Source of the DNA: Candidatus Helarchaeota archaeon
GTDB lineage: Archaea > Asgardarchaeota > Lokiarchaeia > Helarchaeales > RDOG01
DNA length: 64,000 nt
Direction: 5' to 3'
NCBI GenBank assembly: GCA_029838215.1
Contig: JALGVI010000011.1
Location: 1-64,000 of the forward strand
Part shown: positions 36,860 through 46,148 of the stretch, piece by piece
Numbering within the stretch: the stretch's first letter is position 1
How the letters are laid out: each line of letters starts with the position of its first letter
Position numbers and translations under genes: made by a program
The notes under the pieces: generated by a model
Told to the model about the DNA's origin: nothing
Databases searched by the model: none
What the model saw: the letters and a program-made list of their open reading frames with translations, nothing else

Positions 36860-37396
36860 ATGCCAAAAAGACCGTGGAAAGGATTCCGGAACGTACAAGG
36901 AAAGGCTTGGGTTCTCAGGTGGAAAAAAACAGGAAAAGGTCGGCGCTATTACATTAAGCACGCTCCTGAACCTAAAATCCGCATGTTCACCATCGGGAAA
37001 GATCGTCCTGATTATGATTATGAAGTAGAACTGTTTGCAGAAGAAGCAGCACAAGTCAACCATCTGACGCTTGAATCCTGCCGGATCTCCTGTAATCGAC
37101 TTCTTAGAGCCAAGCTGGGAAGAGATAATTACCTATTTCGCATTTATCCATATCCCCATCACGTGGTACGTGAACATCGCATGATGGCGTTTGCGGGAGC
37201 AGATCGACTTCAAGACGGAATGCGACATGCCTTTGGAAAACCATTTGGGCGAGCAGCACGCGTGAGAAAAGGTCAGAAACTCATGAGCGTTAAATGCTAC
37301 AAGGATGCACTACTCGTGGCAAAAGATGCCATTCGGAGAGGTAGCATGAAATGGCCAATGCCTTGCCGAATCATCCCTAAAAAAATAAATGAATGA
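36860..37396 (+). CDS. rpl10e: Large-subunit ribosomal protein L10e (uL16)
   Basis: 178 aa from the ATG at 36860, since archaeal L10e begins MPKRP; a GTG 9 nt upstream would add MET. It binds near the peptidyl-transferase centre and 5S RNA. Diagnostic parts: PHHVVREHRMMAFAGADRLQDGMRHAFGKP and the C-terminal basic AARVRKGQKLMSV. The length is normal. Confidence 0.97.
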   Translation: MPKRPWKGFRNVQGKAWVLRWKKTGKGRRYYIKHAPEPKIRMFTIGKDRPDYDYEVELFAEEAAQVNHLTLESCRISCNRLLRAKLGRDNYLFRIYPYPHHVVREHRMMAFAGADRLQDGMRHAFGKPFGRAARVRKGQKLMSVKCYKDALLVAKDAIRRGSMKWPMPCRIIPKKINE

Positions 37397-37405
37397 ATTA
37401 ATCAC

Positions 37406-38080
37406 GTGAGAAAAGCAGGTAATATCTTCTTGCCGCGAAAAATCTCTAAAAAAAAATCATCTTCTAATTTTATCTGTCAACTTTGCGGTAAGTGTTGTTC
37501 TCAATTTTGCGTGCCCGTAACGCATTATGACCTAAAACGCATTTTAAGTCTATTGAAACTTCCAAAAGAAGGAAAATCTATTGCAGAGATAGCTGAATTC
37601 ATCGAACCCGATGAATCCGTTGCCGAAACATATGAAGACATCCCCCGCCCCATCCTAGAAGACTATGAAGCACCTGACCTACTTCTGGTGTTAAAATCTG
37701 ATGAGTATTGTGTTTTTTACTCCAATCAGGAACAAGGATGCAAGATCTATCCTGCCCGTCCATTGGTTTGCAGGTTCTTCCCCTTCACTTATGAATACGT
37801 GGAAGATGTGGATTCTTCAAGTCCTCCGCCTGATCTAGAAACTCATGAAGTTAAATTTTCAGTGAATGAAGAATGCGATTATTGTTTGGGCATAAAAAAA
37901 GGCACGAATTATGATTTTAGAACCCTTACAAGCGTGACACACCAGACCACGCGGGAAGATGCCGATTTCGAAAAAATCATTACTCTTTGGAATCTTGATG
38001 TCATTTTTGGACACCGTTCTCCTTATGACGAAGAAGCATTTTTCGATTTCTTAGTAGAATGCTTTCCAGATGATGAGTGA
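37406..38080 (+). CDS. YkgJ-type Cys-cluster (zinc/iron-binding) protein
   Basis: 224 aa, GTG start. The N-terminal FICQLCGKCCSQFCVPVT has the C-x2-C-x2-CC signature of the YkgJ/UPF0153 family. A later CKIYPARPLVCRFFPF supplies the other ligands (C-x2-Y-x2-RP-x2-C-x2-FP). The function of the family is unsettled. It lies 9 bp after L10e, so it may be translated with it. Confidence 0.8.
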   Translation: MRKAGNIFLPRKISKKKSSSNFICQLCGKCCSQFCVPVTHYDLKRILSLLKLPKEGKSIAEIAEFIEPDESVAETYEDIPRPILEDYEAPDLLLVLKSDEYCVFYSNQEQGCKIYPARPLVCRFFPFTYEYVEDVDSSSPPPDLETHEVKFSVNEECDYCLGIKKGTNYDFRTLTSVTHQTTREDADFEKIITLWNLDVIFGHRSPYDEEAFFDFLVECFPDDE

Positions 38081-38116
38081 TGAACTTTTGCAATAATTTA
38101 TGACTTTTTTCACGTG

Positions 38117-38860
38117 TTAAGTGCGATCTTTCCAAATTCCTTGTAAGTTTTCAAGCACGTGTCGAAATACTCCCATCATTGTATGTGCCTCCCTCCCTGA
38201 TATGAATGATCGTCCTACAATGTTATGAAACACTCGACTTGCATCAGCTCTTCTACGCTCGTCAAATTTTTTCATGTGATCGTGCAAGTAATCTAAAATC
38301 CCTTCGTATTTTGCCAAGAGCTGATCCAACTCTACTCTGCTTGCTTTTCTAAAGAGCATTTGATCAGGACCTCTTGCTTGCTTGACCTTGTATATTTCGT
38401 AGAGGATGATGCATGCAGCGTGTGATATGTTAAGTGTTCGATACTCGGGAGAACTGGGAATCGAAACCAAAAAGTCGCAAGCCGAAAGATCCTCATTTGT
38501 CAATCCTGAATCCTCTGGTCCAAACAACAGTCCTATCTCTCCCTCTATATCTTGCATATTCTTTATCAATTCATCAATTGTTATTCCCACGCGCAACGTA
38601 TTATAATCTCCTCCAATATGTGCTGATGTCCCTATTAGAAAATCAAAAGGTCCAATGTTTTTCAAGCTTGAATGCACCTCTGCTCCACTTAACACGTCCA
38701 CGGCATGTTTAGCCCTTGCAATGCTTTCCGAACTTAACAATTCCACTTGAGGATTAATGAGAATCAATCGTGAAAATCCAAAATTCTTCATCACTCGAGC
38801 TATTGCCCCAATATTTCCCGCTATCCGAGATTCTTTAAGAATCACGCTCAGGTTAAACAC
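38117..38860 (-). CDS. trmJ: SPOUT RNA methyltransferase, TrmJ-like
   Basis: 247 aa. TrmH-family group 1: NIGAIARVMKNFGFSRLILINPQ, the SAM-knot GEIGLLFGPEDSGLTNEDL and PSSPEYRTLNISHAACIILYEI motifs are complete. The likely activity is 2'-O-methylation of tRNA (position 32), as in archaeal TrmJ. The C-terminal helical extension (~80 residues) is also TrmJ-like. Confidence 0.85.
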   Translation of the reverse strand: MFNLSVILKESRIAGNIGAIARVMKNFGFSRLILINPQVELLSSESIARAKHAVDVLSGAEVHSSLKNIGPFDFLIGTSAHIGGDYNTLRVGITIDELIKNMQDIEGEIGLLFGPEDSGLTNEDLSACDFLVSIPSSPEYRTLNISHAACIILYEIYKVKQARGPDQMLFRKASRVELDQLLAKYEGILDYLHDHMKKFDERRRADASRVFHNIVGRSFISGREAHTMMGVFRHVLENLQGIWKDRT

Positions 38861-38985
38861 GAGATCACTTCACGAAATTTATAGATATATAAATCAGGAA
38901 CATGACTTAAATCGTTGAAAAGTCACATAAATTCTTGCTTTAAATGGTATGTTCTCCTCTCATGGTATGTCTATTTTTAAAAAAA

Positions 38986-39074
38986 GGTGGAGCGCCGAAG
39001 GACATCAACAAAATACTAGGGAGGAGGGCGAGAGAGGATTATAAAAGTAGCATCGACGTCCTTCTTGCTCCTCT
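38986..39074 (+). ncRNA. Candidate structured RNA, copy A
   Basis: Stem: GGAGC (38989-38993) with GCTCC (39067-39071), and GAAGGAC (38997-39003) with GTCCTTC (39058-39064). The purine-rich core holds ATCAA (39004-39008), GGGAGG (39019-39024), GAGAGAGG (39030-39037) and TAAAAGTA (39042-39049). GGTGGAGC opens the element, as GGTGGTGC does in copy B at 32.6 kb. A TATA-like TTTAAAT lies ~45 bp upstream (38939-38945), and a hairpin plus T-run follows at 39113. The transcript could run ~38969-39129. Confidence 0.5.
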
Positions 39075-39112
39075 TTAATAATACTCCATTTCCTCTCAAG
39101 GTCTTCACAAAA

Positions 39113-39129
39113 CGCTTTTAGCGGTTTTT
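39113..39129 (+). terminator. Hairpin with T-run after candidate RNA A
   Basis: CGCT-TTT-AGCG followed by GTTTTT. It is a short intrinsic-type terminator shape, in the right place to end the candidate RNA. Confidence 0.4.
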
Positions 39130-39198
39130 CCTAGTTCTGACCAATGCTGATGATCAATCATGATCAAGAAAAATATATCAAAGATACGATAAAAATGT

Positions 39199-39237
39199 TT
39201 CGCAACTTTCGCAATCTTTCTTGCGAGATCTTGCGAA
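39199..39237. repeat. Two nested TTCGCAA/TTGCGAA inverted repeats
   Basis: TTCGCAA occurs at 39199 and 39208, and TTGCGA(A) at 39221 and 39231. The outer and inner pairs are complementary, so it can fold as one long hairpin or act as a cluster of four binding sites. It lies in the 660-bp gap between tmcA and trmJ. Confidence 0.5.
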
Positions 39238-39519
39238 CATCCGAATTCATTTTATCTTGATGAAATTTTTCTTGATTTTCGTCTCATTCGATTCCTGAAT
39301 TCGAAATCATTTGAGACTTTTTTGCGGATCTGTCAATTTCAGATTTCACTCTCCGTGATTTTTACAGAAATAAATTCTGAAATCAAATCCCAATACTTGA
39401 AATTAAATTTAAATTAAAACATTTCGATCCAATGAATTTATTTAATGGCATCCGCCTTATAATTCATCAAAACACATCATTAACATGCAAGATCATTAGA
39501 ACAAGACGATTTTTTTCCG

Positions 39520-41970
39520 TTATTCAATGTTCAACTTGTCAAGTAATTGTGAATTTATTTTTTTAACGGCTTTTCTTAACATGCCCTGGGCTGTTTCTAA
39601 ACGTAGGTTCATGGATTGAACCGTCTGTTGCCAAGTTCGAGCCTGCAAGAATCGCTTTATGATGAGGGATTTTTGAACGGGTGATAGGGAAACGTGAAAA
39701 ACATCCTGCCAATAGTATGACCTCAAAATCGAAAGGATCGCGTCAATTGCTATAATGTCGTCAACTTGTTTCTTCAAGTATGCGTTTAGTCGTGACATCT
39801 GGTTGGGAGATAATGTTAAAGCGCATGGTAAATCACCCCTAACATCAATCAAACTCTCCAAAATATCGTCTATTAATTCAGCATTAATATCGTAAAACAC
39901 GTGACGTATCCAATCAAAAAAGCGAATTTTAAATTCGTGGACTAATCGAGAAATAATTTGTTGTCCCCGATCTGATATTGGCTTTATGAAGAAAATTGAA
40001 TGTTCACCCGTAGATGGCGTTATACGGGGACTTAAATGAAAAGGTAAAAAACCACTTTTTCTCCAAAATCGAAAAAGCTGATGCGTGACGCCAAAACTTG
40101 TTCCAATCCAGTCATGACCTTTTTTTCGTGCGTGATCTTCAAGTCCTTTCAGAGCTTGACTCCCAAATCCCTGACCGGTCAACTCTGGGCACGTTGCAAT
40201 CCGCACGATGCGAAGTCCTGATAATTGAGGAAATTCAGCATCACGGAAATAAAGCGAAGCTATCCATGGTAAGATATTTCCCGGAAAATTTTTTCCTTCG
40301 TGCATTTGTGTTATTACTGTTTCCCCAAGTCCTCCTTCAATAACAGAGTGAATGGACACGAGACTGATTCCTGATTTATTATCCTTCAAAGTCCAAGCTT
40401 CATGTAAGTCCGAATCCGCAAGACGTAGAACATCGTCGGGATTATTGCGGTAATGTGCAGTGACAATGTTCCCAATGAATTGCTTGAAGTCCTGCTCGAA
40501 CAATTTCAAAAAACATGCATCTAAATCCAACTTTTCAAAGGTGATTTCAGATGAGAAGTCTCGCTGACGCGATAAAGACGGGATATATGTTCTGGGCTTT
40601 AAAAATGAGATCTCATGGAGCCATGATTCTACAGGATCGCCGTCATTATATCGGATTGGTGTTTTTAGCTTCTTTTGGAGAAGCTCGAATTTCTTATTTT
40701 TCAAATACGGAATGAACTTTAATGAAAACATCCGACCGACACCTTCGTAACCATGAACGGTAGAAGCCATGAGAACAATGGGTGATTGTTGGATGGCTCT
40801 TTTTAAAGTTTGGAAAGGGATGCCTGCAACCTCATCAATTATGAGAAGATCTGAAAGGCGCGTTTCTATTTCAACGATGGGTTGAATCTTGAATGACACG
40901 TTCCTCCATTGAATTTGCATTATGTCTTCGATTTGCATTTCTCTTGAAATGTCCTGCTTTCTTTTCCAAAATTTCACTGTGAATTTTTCTCCCGTTTCTC
41001 TCAAGACTTCATGTAAATGGCTGAGCAGGACTCGATAATTCGATTTTTCGGGTGCCGTAATCGCAATCACGATACGGTTTCTCTTCTTTCTCCGCAAGTA
41101 ATCCGCTAGTGCTACTGCTGCAATACCCAAAAAAGCAGATTTTCCCCTACCGCGGTCTGAAGAAACAAAAAAAATGCGCTTTTTTGATGTTGGTTTCATG
41201 ATCAGTCGTTCCAACTGAAGAAATGCTTCTACTTGGTCTTGCGTTCGGGCGAACCGGTAATACCTTGAATGGAATCTAACTACTGAAGGCACTCTCACGC
41301 ATTTTTCAGGCGTTGAATGTACCTTTCTTAAAAGAGGCGTTGAAACCATCAAATTTGAATCGAGATCAACGATGGAAATGCCCAACATTCCTCTCGATTT
41401 CTCAAGAAAAAAATGCTTGAATCGATTTTTCAAGAAGTCATCTTCAGTCAGGGCTCCTTGAAGATGTTTATCAAAGAATAGATGCTTCTTCTTCCACGCA
41501 TTAATCTCATCAATGATGAGAAAGATCCAACCACCTGCTCTCACGGATTCAACAAGGATATTCAACGCTGTTAATGTAAATTCGGTTCGTAAATCCACGA
41601 TGAGAAGATCACACGAGGATCCCATCATCTTCCGGACATTCTTGAAGTTAACTTTGACCACTTCTTGACCAAATCCTGAAATGACATCAAGAAGAGGAGA
41701 AATATCATCGCCATTTTCGTGGCAAATCAATATGTCCAAGTTCTTCTTTGCAGCATTCTTATCCTGTAAGGATGTCTGCCGGAGTTTTAAAAACTCTTCA
41801 ATGCAATTAATACTTTTATTAAATGAATTTGAACCAATGATGAATAGATGGCGAAAACCTGTTTGAAAAGAATGTTCAATGACCTCAAGAAAACGCTCTT
41901 GAACTTTGAATTGAAAAGAATTGCCACGAGATCGCATGTTCAAGAATGAAAACCCCCTAAATTTAACCAA
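39520..41970 (-). CDS. tmcA: tRNA(Met) cytidine acetyltransferase TmcA
   Basis: 816 aa. ATP-driven N4-acetylation of cytidine in RNA using acetyl-CoA. Order: N-terminal DUF1726-type domain, RecA-like helicase module with Walker A (SSDRGRGKSAFLGIAA) and DEAA-type box (LLIIDEVAGIPF), then the GNAT domain (RIATCPELTGQGFGSQALKGLEDHA), then a C-terminal tRNA-binding part. The full length matches archaeal TmcA/Nat10 relatives, which modify rRNA and tRNA widely. The start may be the internal MRSRGN. Confidence 0.94.
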   Translation of the reverse strand: MVKFRGFSFLNMRSRGNSFQFKVQERFLEVIEHSFQTGFRHLFIIGSNSFNKSINCIEEFLKLRQTSLQDKNAAKKNLDILICHENGDDISPLLDVISGFGQEVVKVNFKNVRKMMGSSCDLLIVDLRTEFTLTALNILVESVRAGGWIFLIIDEINAWKKKHLFFDKHLQGALTEDDFLKNRFKHFFLEKSRGMLGISIVDLDSNLMVSTPLLRKVHSTPEKCVRVPSVVRFHSRYYRFARTQDQVEAFLQLERLIMKPTSKKRIFFVSSDRGRGKSAFLGIAAVALADYLRRKKRNRIVIAITAPEKSNYRVLLSHLHEVLRETGEKFTVKFWKRKQDISREMQIEDIMQIQWRNVSFKIQPIVEIETRLSDLLIIDEVAGIPFQTLKRAIQQSPIVLMASTVHGYEGVGRMFSLKFIPYLKNKKFELLQKKLKTPIRYNDGDPVESWLHEISFLKPRTYIPSLSRQRDFSSEITFEKLDLDACFLKLFEQDFKQFIGNIVTAHYRNNPDDVLRLADSDLHEAWTLKDNKSGISLVSIHSVIEGGLGETVITQMHEGKNFPGNILPWIASLYFRDAEFPQLSGLRIVRIATCPELTGQGFGSQALKGLEDHARKKGHDWIGTSFGVTHQLFRFWRKSGFLPFHLSPRITPSTGEHSIFFIKPISDRGQQIISRLVHEFKIRFFDWIRHVFYDINAELIDDILESLIDVRGDLPCALTLSPNQMSRLNAYLKKQVDDIIAIDAILSILRSYYWQDVFHVSLSPVQKSLIIKRFLQARTWQQTVQSMNLRLETAQGMLRKAVKKINSQLLDKLNIE

Positions 41971-42036
41971 TTAAGAAAACGGATGCGGATACCACGAGAC
42001 CAGACGAATTAATAAAAAGAAGTTGATGTTCATTCC

Positions 42037-42219
42037 TTATTTAATCTTCTGGTACATGTTTTTCGAAATGCGACGTATTTTATTAGCTTGAATAAATTGG
42101 TTTAAAATGTTGCGGGCTTCATGTTTCTCAGAGCTTTTATCAAAACCAATTAAGTCCATGAACTGCTGGAGCGAGAAATTCTTGCCCAAATCTTTCTCAA
42201 CTTGTGAATAAAGTCCCAT
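42037..42219 (-). CDS. Small hypothetical protein, winged-helix-like
   Basis: 60 aa. FSLQQFMDLIGFDKSSEKHEARNILNQFIQANKIRRISKNMYQKIK has helix-helix-helix-strand spacing like a small winged helix. It has a reasonable composition and its own gap on both sides. Unrecognised. Confidence 0.5.
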   Translation of the reverse strand: MGLYSQVEKDLGKNFSLQQFMDLIGFDKSSEKHEARNILNQFIQANKIRRISKNMYQKIK

Positions 42220-42400
42220 GTGATATCAACCTTTTTTTTATTATTGATAATGAAGAATTTTCCGTCTTTAAATTTTTCTAACTTCAAAAACGACTAAAAC
42301 TCATTTTCAAGCAATTAAACAAATCTGTATTCATCCATTAGAAAATTTAATATATTCCAAATTGCTTTTTTTTTCATCATTGAAAGATTGGAGAGCACTC

Positions 42401-43318
42401 ATGGATTTAAGACTCGAAATATTAAAATCATTTCTTAAAGTTGCCGAATTAGGAAGCTTTTCTGGTGCTGCCATACAATTAAAAAAATCACAAGGCGGAA
42501 TCAGTCAACAAATCGCAAGCCTTGAAGAATATTTTGGAGCTGAGTTGTTCAAACGGACAATGAAAGGCGTGAAACTTACAGAGGAAGGAAAAGTTCTCGT
42601 AAAACGAGCGAAAGAATTATTTGAACTTCTAGACTTGGCTCAAAAAGAAATTAATGAACTAAAAGATGAAAACCGAGGCAAGATTCTCATTGCAGCAAGT
42701 ACCATTCCTGGAGAGCACCTGCTACCCGTGATCATTTCCGCATTTAAGAGCCAAAATCCTCAAATTAATTTTGAGCTCGAATCATCGGATTCAGAGCTGA
42801 GCCTTAGAAAATTGGAAGAAAAACAAGTCGATTTTGCGGCAGTAGGAATAAACATGATGACATTACAAAAATTTGATAGTGTTGAATTGGCACGAGAACA
42901 ACTGGTCGTCATCATGTCTCCCGAACACCCATTGGCTGAAAAAAAACAAATACACATTCAAGACCTCCTTCAATATCCTTTTGTAACCCGTGATTCAACA
43001 TCTGGAACAAGAATTGAAACCGAAAAACTGTTGGAAAAAGCAGGGTTGGTACCATCACAACTTCAGATTCATCTAACATTAGCAACAACAGAATCCGTAA
43101 TTACAGCAGTCTCTGAAGGACTTGGAATCAGCATGATTTCCTCAATTGCCGCGTTTAAAGCCGCTGCCGCAAACCGCATTAAAGCAACTCCTCTCAAGAT
43201 CCCTTCTCCACCTGTCCGGTCTCTATACCTCGTTAGATTAAAGCAAAAATCTCAAGATCGCCTCTTAGATCTCTTTTGGGAATTCGTCAAGCAATTCATG
43301 ATGAAAAAAATGCAATGA
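42401..43318 (+). CDS. LysR-family transcriptional regulator
   Basis: 305 aa from the ATG at 42401, chosen for the GGAGAG site 6 nt upstream and the family start (LRLEILKSFLKVAELGSFSGAA). The N-terminal winged HTH is complete (KSQGGISQQIASLEEYFGAELFKR). The effector domain follows with IAASTIPGEHLLPVIISAFK and a late TATTESVITAVSEGLGISMI. LysR proteins usually regulate a divergent or adjacent gene. Here the nearest divergent gene encodes the 60-aa protein, so the target is unclear. Confidence 0.9.
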   Translation: MDLRLEILKSFLKVAELGSFSGAAIQLKKSQGGISQQIASLEEYFGAELFKRTMKGVKLTEEGKVLVKRAKELFELLDLAQKEINELKDENRGKILIAASTIPGEHLLPVIISAFKSQNPQINFELESSDSELSLRKLEEKQVDFAAVGINMMTLQKFDSVELAREQLVVIMSPEHPLAEKKQIHIQDLLQYPFVTRDSTSGTRIETEKLLEKAGLVPSQLQIHLTLATTESVITAVSEGLGISMISSIAAFKAAAANRIKATPLKIPSPPVRSLYLVRLKQKSQDRLLDLFWEFVKQFMMKKMQ

Positions 43319-43535
43319 TTCGTCTTTTTTTTCTATAAACTCTTTATATCCAACTTATCTCCTAAACAGGAACATCAATGACACTCCATTTTCCAAGCAT
43401 TTCTCGAACCGAGATTTAGAAGATGAGAAATCCCCTAATAAAAATCTTGCATCAAAAAACCGGAATATAAATTTTAATAAGCAACAATTTAGATAGATAT
43501 TCGTAGCCAAGCAATAAGGATTTGGATTGATTTGT

Positions 43536-44309
43536 ATGGTGAGAACTTGTCCATTTTGTAACCGAAACGTCATGGAAAAAGATAAATGGTGCCCTTGGTG
43601 CGGTAAAAAACTTTCAGATCAAGTAGAAACTACCGTAAACCCCATAAAAGCGCAGGAGCCAGCTGTGACAACACCCGAGCCCGCGCAGAGTGCTTCACCT
43701 ACCACTTCTCCAGTACCTACCATGACCGAATTGCCCATGCCTGAAAATCAAGCCATTGAACAATACTTACTTAGGGCAAGAATTGAAAAAATGAATGAAA
43801 AACTAAAAGAAGCAAAAGAAAAAATCAATCAATATTTGACAAAAATTGAAGCTCAAGGAGCAACCATTTCGGATGACGACATTCAGGAGTTGAAAGTTCT
43901 CGTTCAAAAAATAAAAACCAAACGAGACGAATTAGTCCGTAAGAAAATCGATCTTCCATTCGAAGAAAACCTCCTTCAAAAACGTCAAGAAATTGAAGGA
44001 AAACTCCGGAAAGTCCAAAATACGTTCATGACACAAAAAATCTCAGAAGTTGCATTCAATAAACTGAAAGAAGAATATGAAAGCGAACTAAATCAGATTA
44101 AAGCTAAAATGACTCAACAGAACCACTTCGAACAAATACTTAAAACGAAATTGGAAAAAAGACAAAAAATACTCGAAGAAGAGCTAGAAGTCCTCAAGGC
44201 AAAACTTGAAATCCAAGAACTTACGGAAGAATCTTACCAAGAACGCTTAAAAACAACCCAGAAAGAATTGGATGATATAAAACTGGTTTTATCTAAACTA
44301 ATTGCATGA
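43536..44309 (+). CDS. Zinc-ribbon protein with coiled-coil tail
   Basis: 257 aa from the ATG at 43536; TTG 43527 is possible. The N-terminal ribbon is CPFCNRNVMEKDKWCPWCG (two C-x2-C pairs). A Pro/Thr/Ser linker follows (~residues 35-70), then ~190 residues of Lys/Glu-rich coiled coil. No family beyond the generic zinc ribbon. It resembles the linker-plus-coil layout of the 18.8-23.3 kb proteins, but inverted. Confidence 0.68.
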   Translation: MVRTCPFCNRNVMEKDKWCPWCGKKLSDQVETTVNPIKAQEPAVTTPEPAQSASPTTSPVPTMTELPMPENQAIEQYLLRARIEKMNEKLKEAKEKINQYLTKIEAQGATISDDDIQELKVLVQKIKTKRDELVRKKIDLPFEENLLQKRQEIEGKLRKVQNTFMTQKISEVAFNKLKEEYESELNQIKAKMTQQNHFEQILKTKLEKRQKILEEELEVLKAKLEIQELTEESYQERLKTTQKELDDIKLVLSKLIA

Positions 44310-44392
44310 TAAAAGGAAATTTGGAATAGGTAAAATTTTTAAAATTTCAAGTCATGACTTTCTTAAAGGTGTTTCACGATGGTGAATAATTC

Positions 44393-44980
44393 TTGAGCCG
44401 TGAGCCTAAGCGTTTCAGGGATGACCGATCGAGGCGGAAAACCCGCGACGAAGAACATCACTCAAGAGATAGGGATTACCAGCAAAAGAAAAATTACTCG
44501 CCTCAGAGCTCATATAGACGGAGACCACATGATTCACGACAAAAACGTTACCATGATAATAGATCTTCTTTTCGACGTCAGCCCTCCACGCGAACTCAAC
44601 CCAAAATCACTCTTGAAGAATTCCTAAAAAAACAAAACGGTTATTGCGGACCCGGATGCCCTGAACATCTCTTTAAATGTCAAAAACGTGCTCTCGGCAG
44701 AAGACGGCAGGATAAAAACGGAAACTGGAAGGTCGAATGTAATTTCATTGAAGGCGAATACTGCGAAGGACCAAACTGCCAATTTGCTTTTTGTGCTAAG
44801 CGGAAAATGCGCTCCGATGGAAAATGCAGTCTTTTAAAAGAAACATCAAACCCCCAAAAAAGCACTTGGGATGACGAACTGGATGATGATGTTGATCCAA
44901 GCAACTCACTCAAGAGCTTCAGGTTTCAGGATAAAATTAAAAAGAAAATCCGCCACTATGATGACTTTGATGATTTTTAG
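44393..44980 (+). CDS. Arg/Ser-rich protein with Cys cluster
   Basis: 195 aa, TTG start. Residues 1-~70 are Arg/Asp/Ser/Tyr/His-rich and disordered (repeated RR, RD and SR). Residues ~82-150 contain nine or so Cys (GYCGPGCPEHLFKCQKR; CNFIEGEYCEGPNCQFAFC), likely binding Zn or Fe-S. The C-terminus is acidic. The RS/RD-like region suggests RNA binding. Not a recognised family. The upstream start is not certain. Confidence 0.6.
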   Translation: MSREPKRFRDDRSRRKTRDEEHHSRDRDYQQKKNYSPQSSYRRRPHDSRQKRYHDNRSSFRRQPSTRTQPKITLEEFLKKQNGYCGPGCPEHLFKCQKRALGRRRQDKNGNWKVECNFIEGEYCEGPNCQFAFCAKRKMRSDGKCSLLKETSNPQKSTWDDELDDDVDPSNSLKSFRFQDKIKKKIRHYDDFDDF

Positions 44981-45166
44981 TGCCAATCTTCTTTTTAGTT
45001 CGGTAACCACTCTCAAACCTGCGTAGGAACGTCATTTCAAAACGAGTTATGTTCGCTTGATCTGCATCCGAGTTTTTATCATCGAGTGATTATCACTATT
45101 TAATGATAAATTCATTATTTTATTTTAACTTATCACTAAAACGAAAAAAAGAATCGTTCGTTTTTT

Positions 45167-45973
45167 TCATTCCATGACACTCCAGCCAGTCACGTTTATG
45201 CCCAAGCAAGTCTCACCACAAGATTTATTTGCGTTGATCAAAGTGGCCACCATGCATTCTATTTGCCGTGCGAAGATAAGATCTCGCGTCCCACTCGGAT
45301 CTTTTAGCTCGATCACGGAAATGCCTTCTATTAAATGCGCGAGTTGAACGGTGCGTCTTCTTGCTTCAGGATCATTTCCAAAAATGAAAACCGTGCGATA
45401 TATGGGCTTTCTCAAGTTTTGAAGGGAATGCGCTGCAAGAGTCTTGAATGCACCGATAACAGGAACATTTGGAATCAAGGCAGCTATGTGCTCACTTGCA
45501 GATCCGTAACCATTATCCGCCCTGGTTAGGAAAATTCCCCCGTCATTTATTAACGGGACGGTGCAATCTATCAACAGGCTTTTTGCATTTATGCAAGATT
45601 TGATTTCAGGAATCATCTTGGAGATCGTCTTATAAGGCAAGGTCAGGATTATGATGTCGGCATCTTTTACGGCTTCGCGGTTTGTTGTTCCTTCAATGAG
45701 TTTTTCTGCAAGAGCCCGTTCGGTTTTTGCATCATTGAGAAATTTCTTTTCTGATTTTTCACGTGATAAATGCTCTAAGAGAATTTTGTTATATTCTTCA
45801 GTTTTTCTTCGAGCTTTTTCTTCCGATCGTGATCCAATTATGATTTTATCGATTTTTACATCATCTCTTATGATATTTGCCAATGTGAGCCGCATTGAAA
45901 GTCCAGCACCGATGGCACCTGTGCCCCCTGGTAGGACAATTTTGCCAAATTCGAGGGTTTGTTCCGGTTTCAT
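45167..45973 (-). CDS. npdG: NADPH:F420 oxidoreductase (NpdG/Fno)
   Basis: 268 aa. Hydride transfer between NADPH and coenzyme F420. Rossmann loop LPGGTGAIGAGLSMRL. The NADPH-phosphate site is SRSEEKA. The F420-binding parts are LPYKTISKMIPEI and VPVIGAFKTLAAHSLQNL, as in Fno. The C-terminal TCLGINVTGW is typical. An internal insert (~residues 60-85) is longer than in methanogen Fno. Confidence 0.9.
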   Translation of the reverse strand: MKPEQTLEFGKIVLPGGTGAIGAGLSMRLTLANIIRDDVKIDKIIIGSRSEEKARRKTEEYNKILLEHLSREKSEKKFLNDAKTERALAEKLIEGTTNREAVKDADIIILTLPYKTISKMIPEIKSCINAKSLLIDCTVPLINDGGIFLTRADNGYGSASEHIAALIPNVPVIGAFKTLAAHSLQNLRKPIYRTVFIFGNDPEARRRTVQLAHLIEGISVIELKDPSGTRDLIFARQIECMVATLINANKSCGETCLGINVTGWSVME

Positions 45974-46148
45974 TAAATCTCCGCCTTTATGGTTAGGAAT
46001 TTTCTATAATGAAATGAAATTCATTCTTTCGTTAGCCGGAAGAAGATTTTATCATTGTTAGAAATTTATTCTGAGAATAAGAATTAAACGGATAATTGAA
46101 AATATTATAACAAAGAAATTTCATTTTATTCATTGAGAGGAAAAATCG

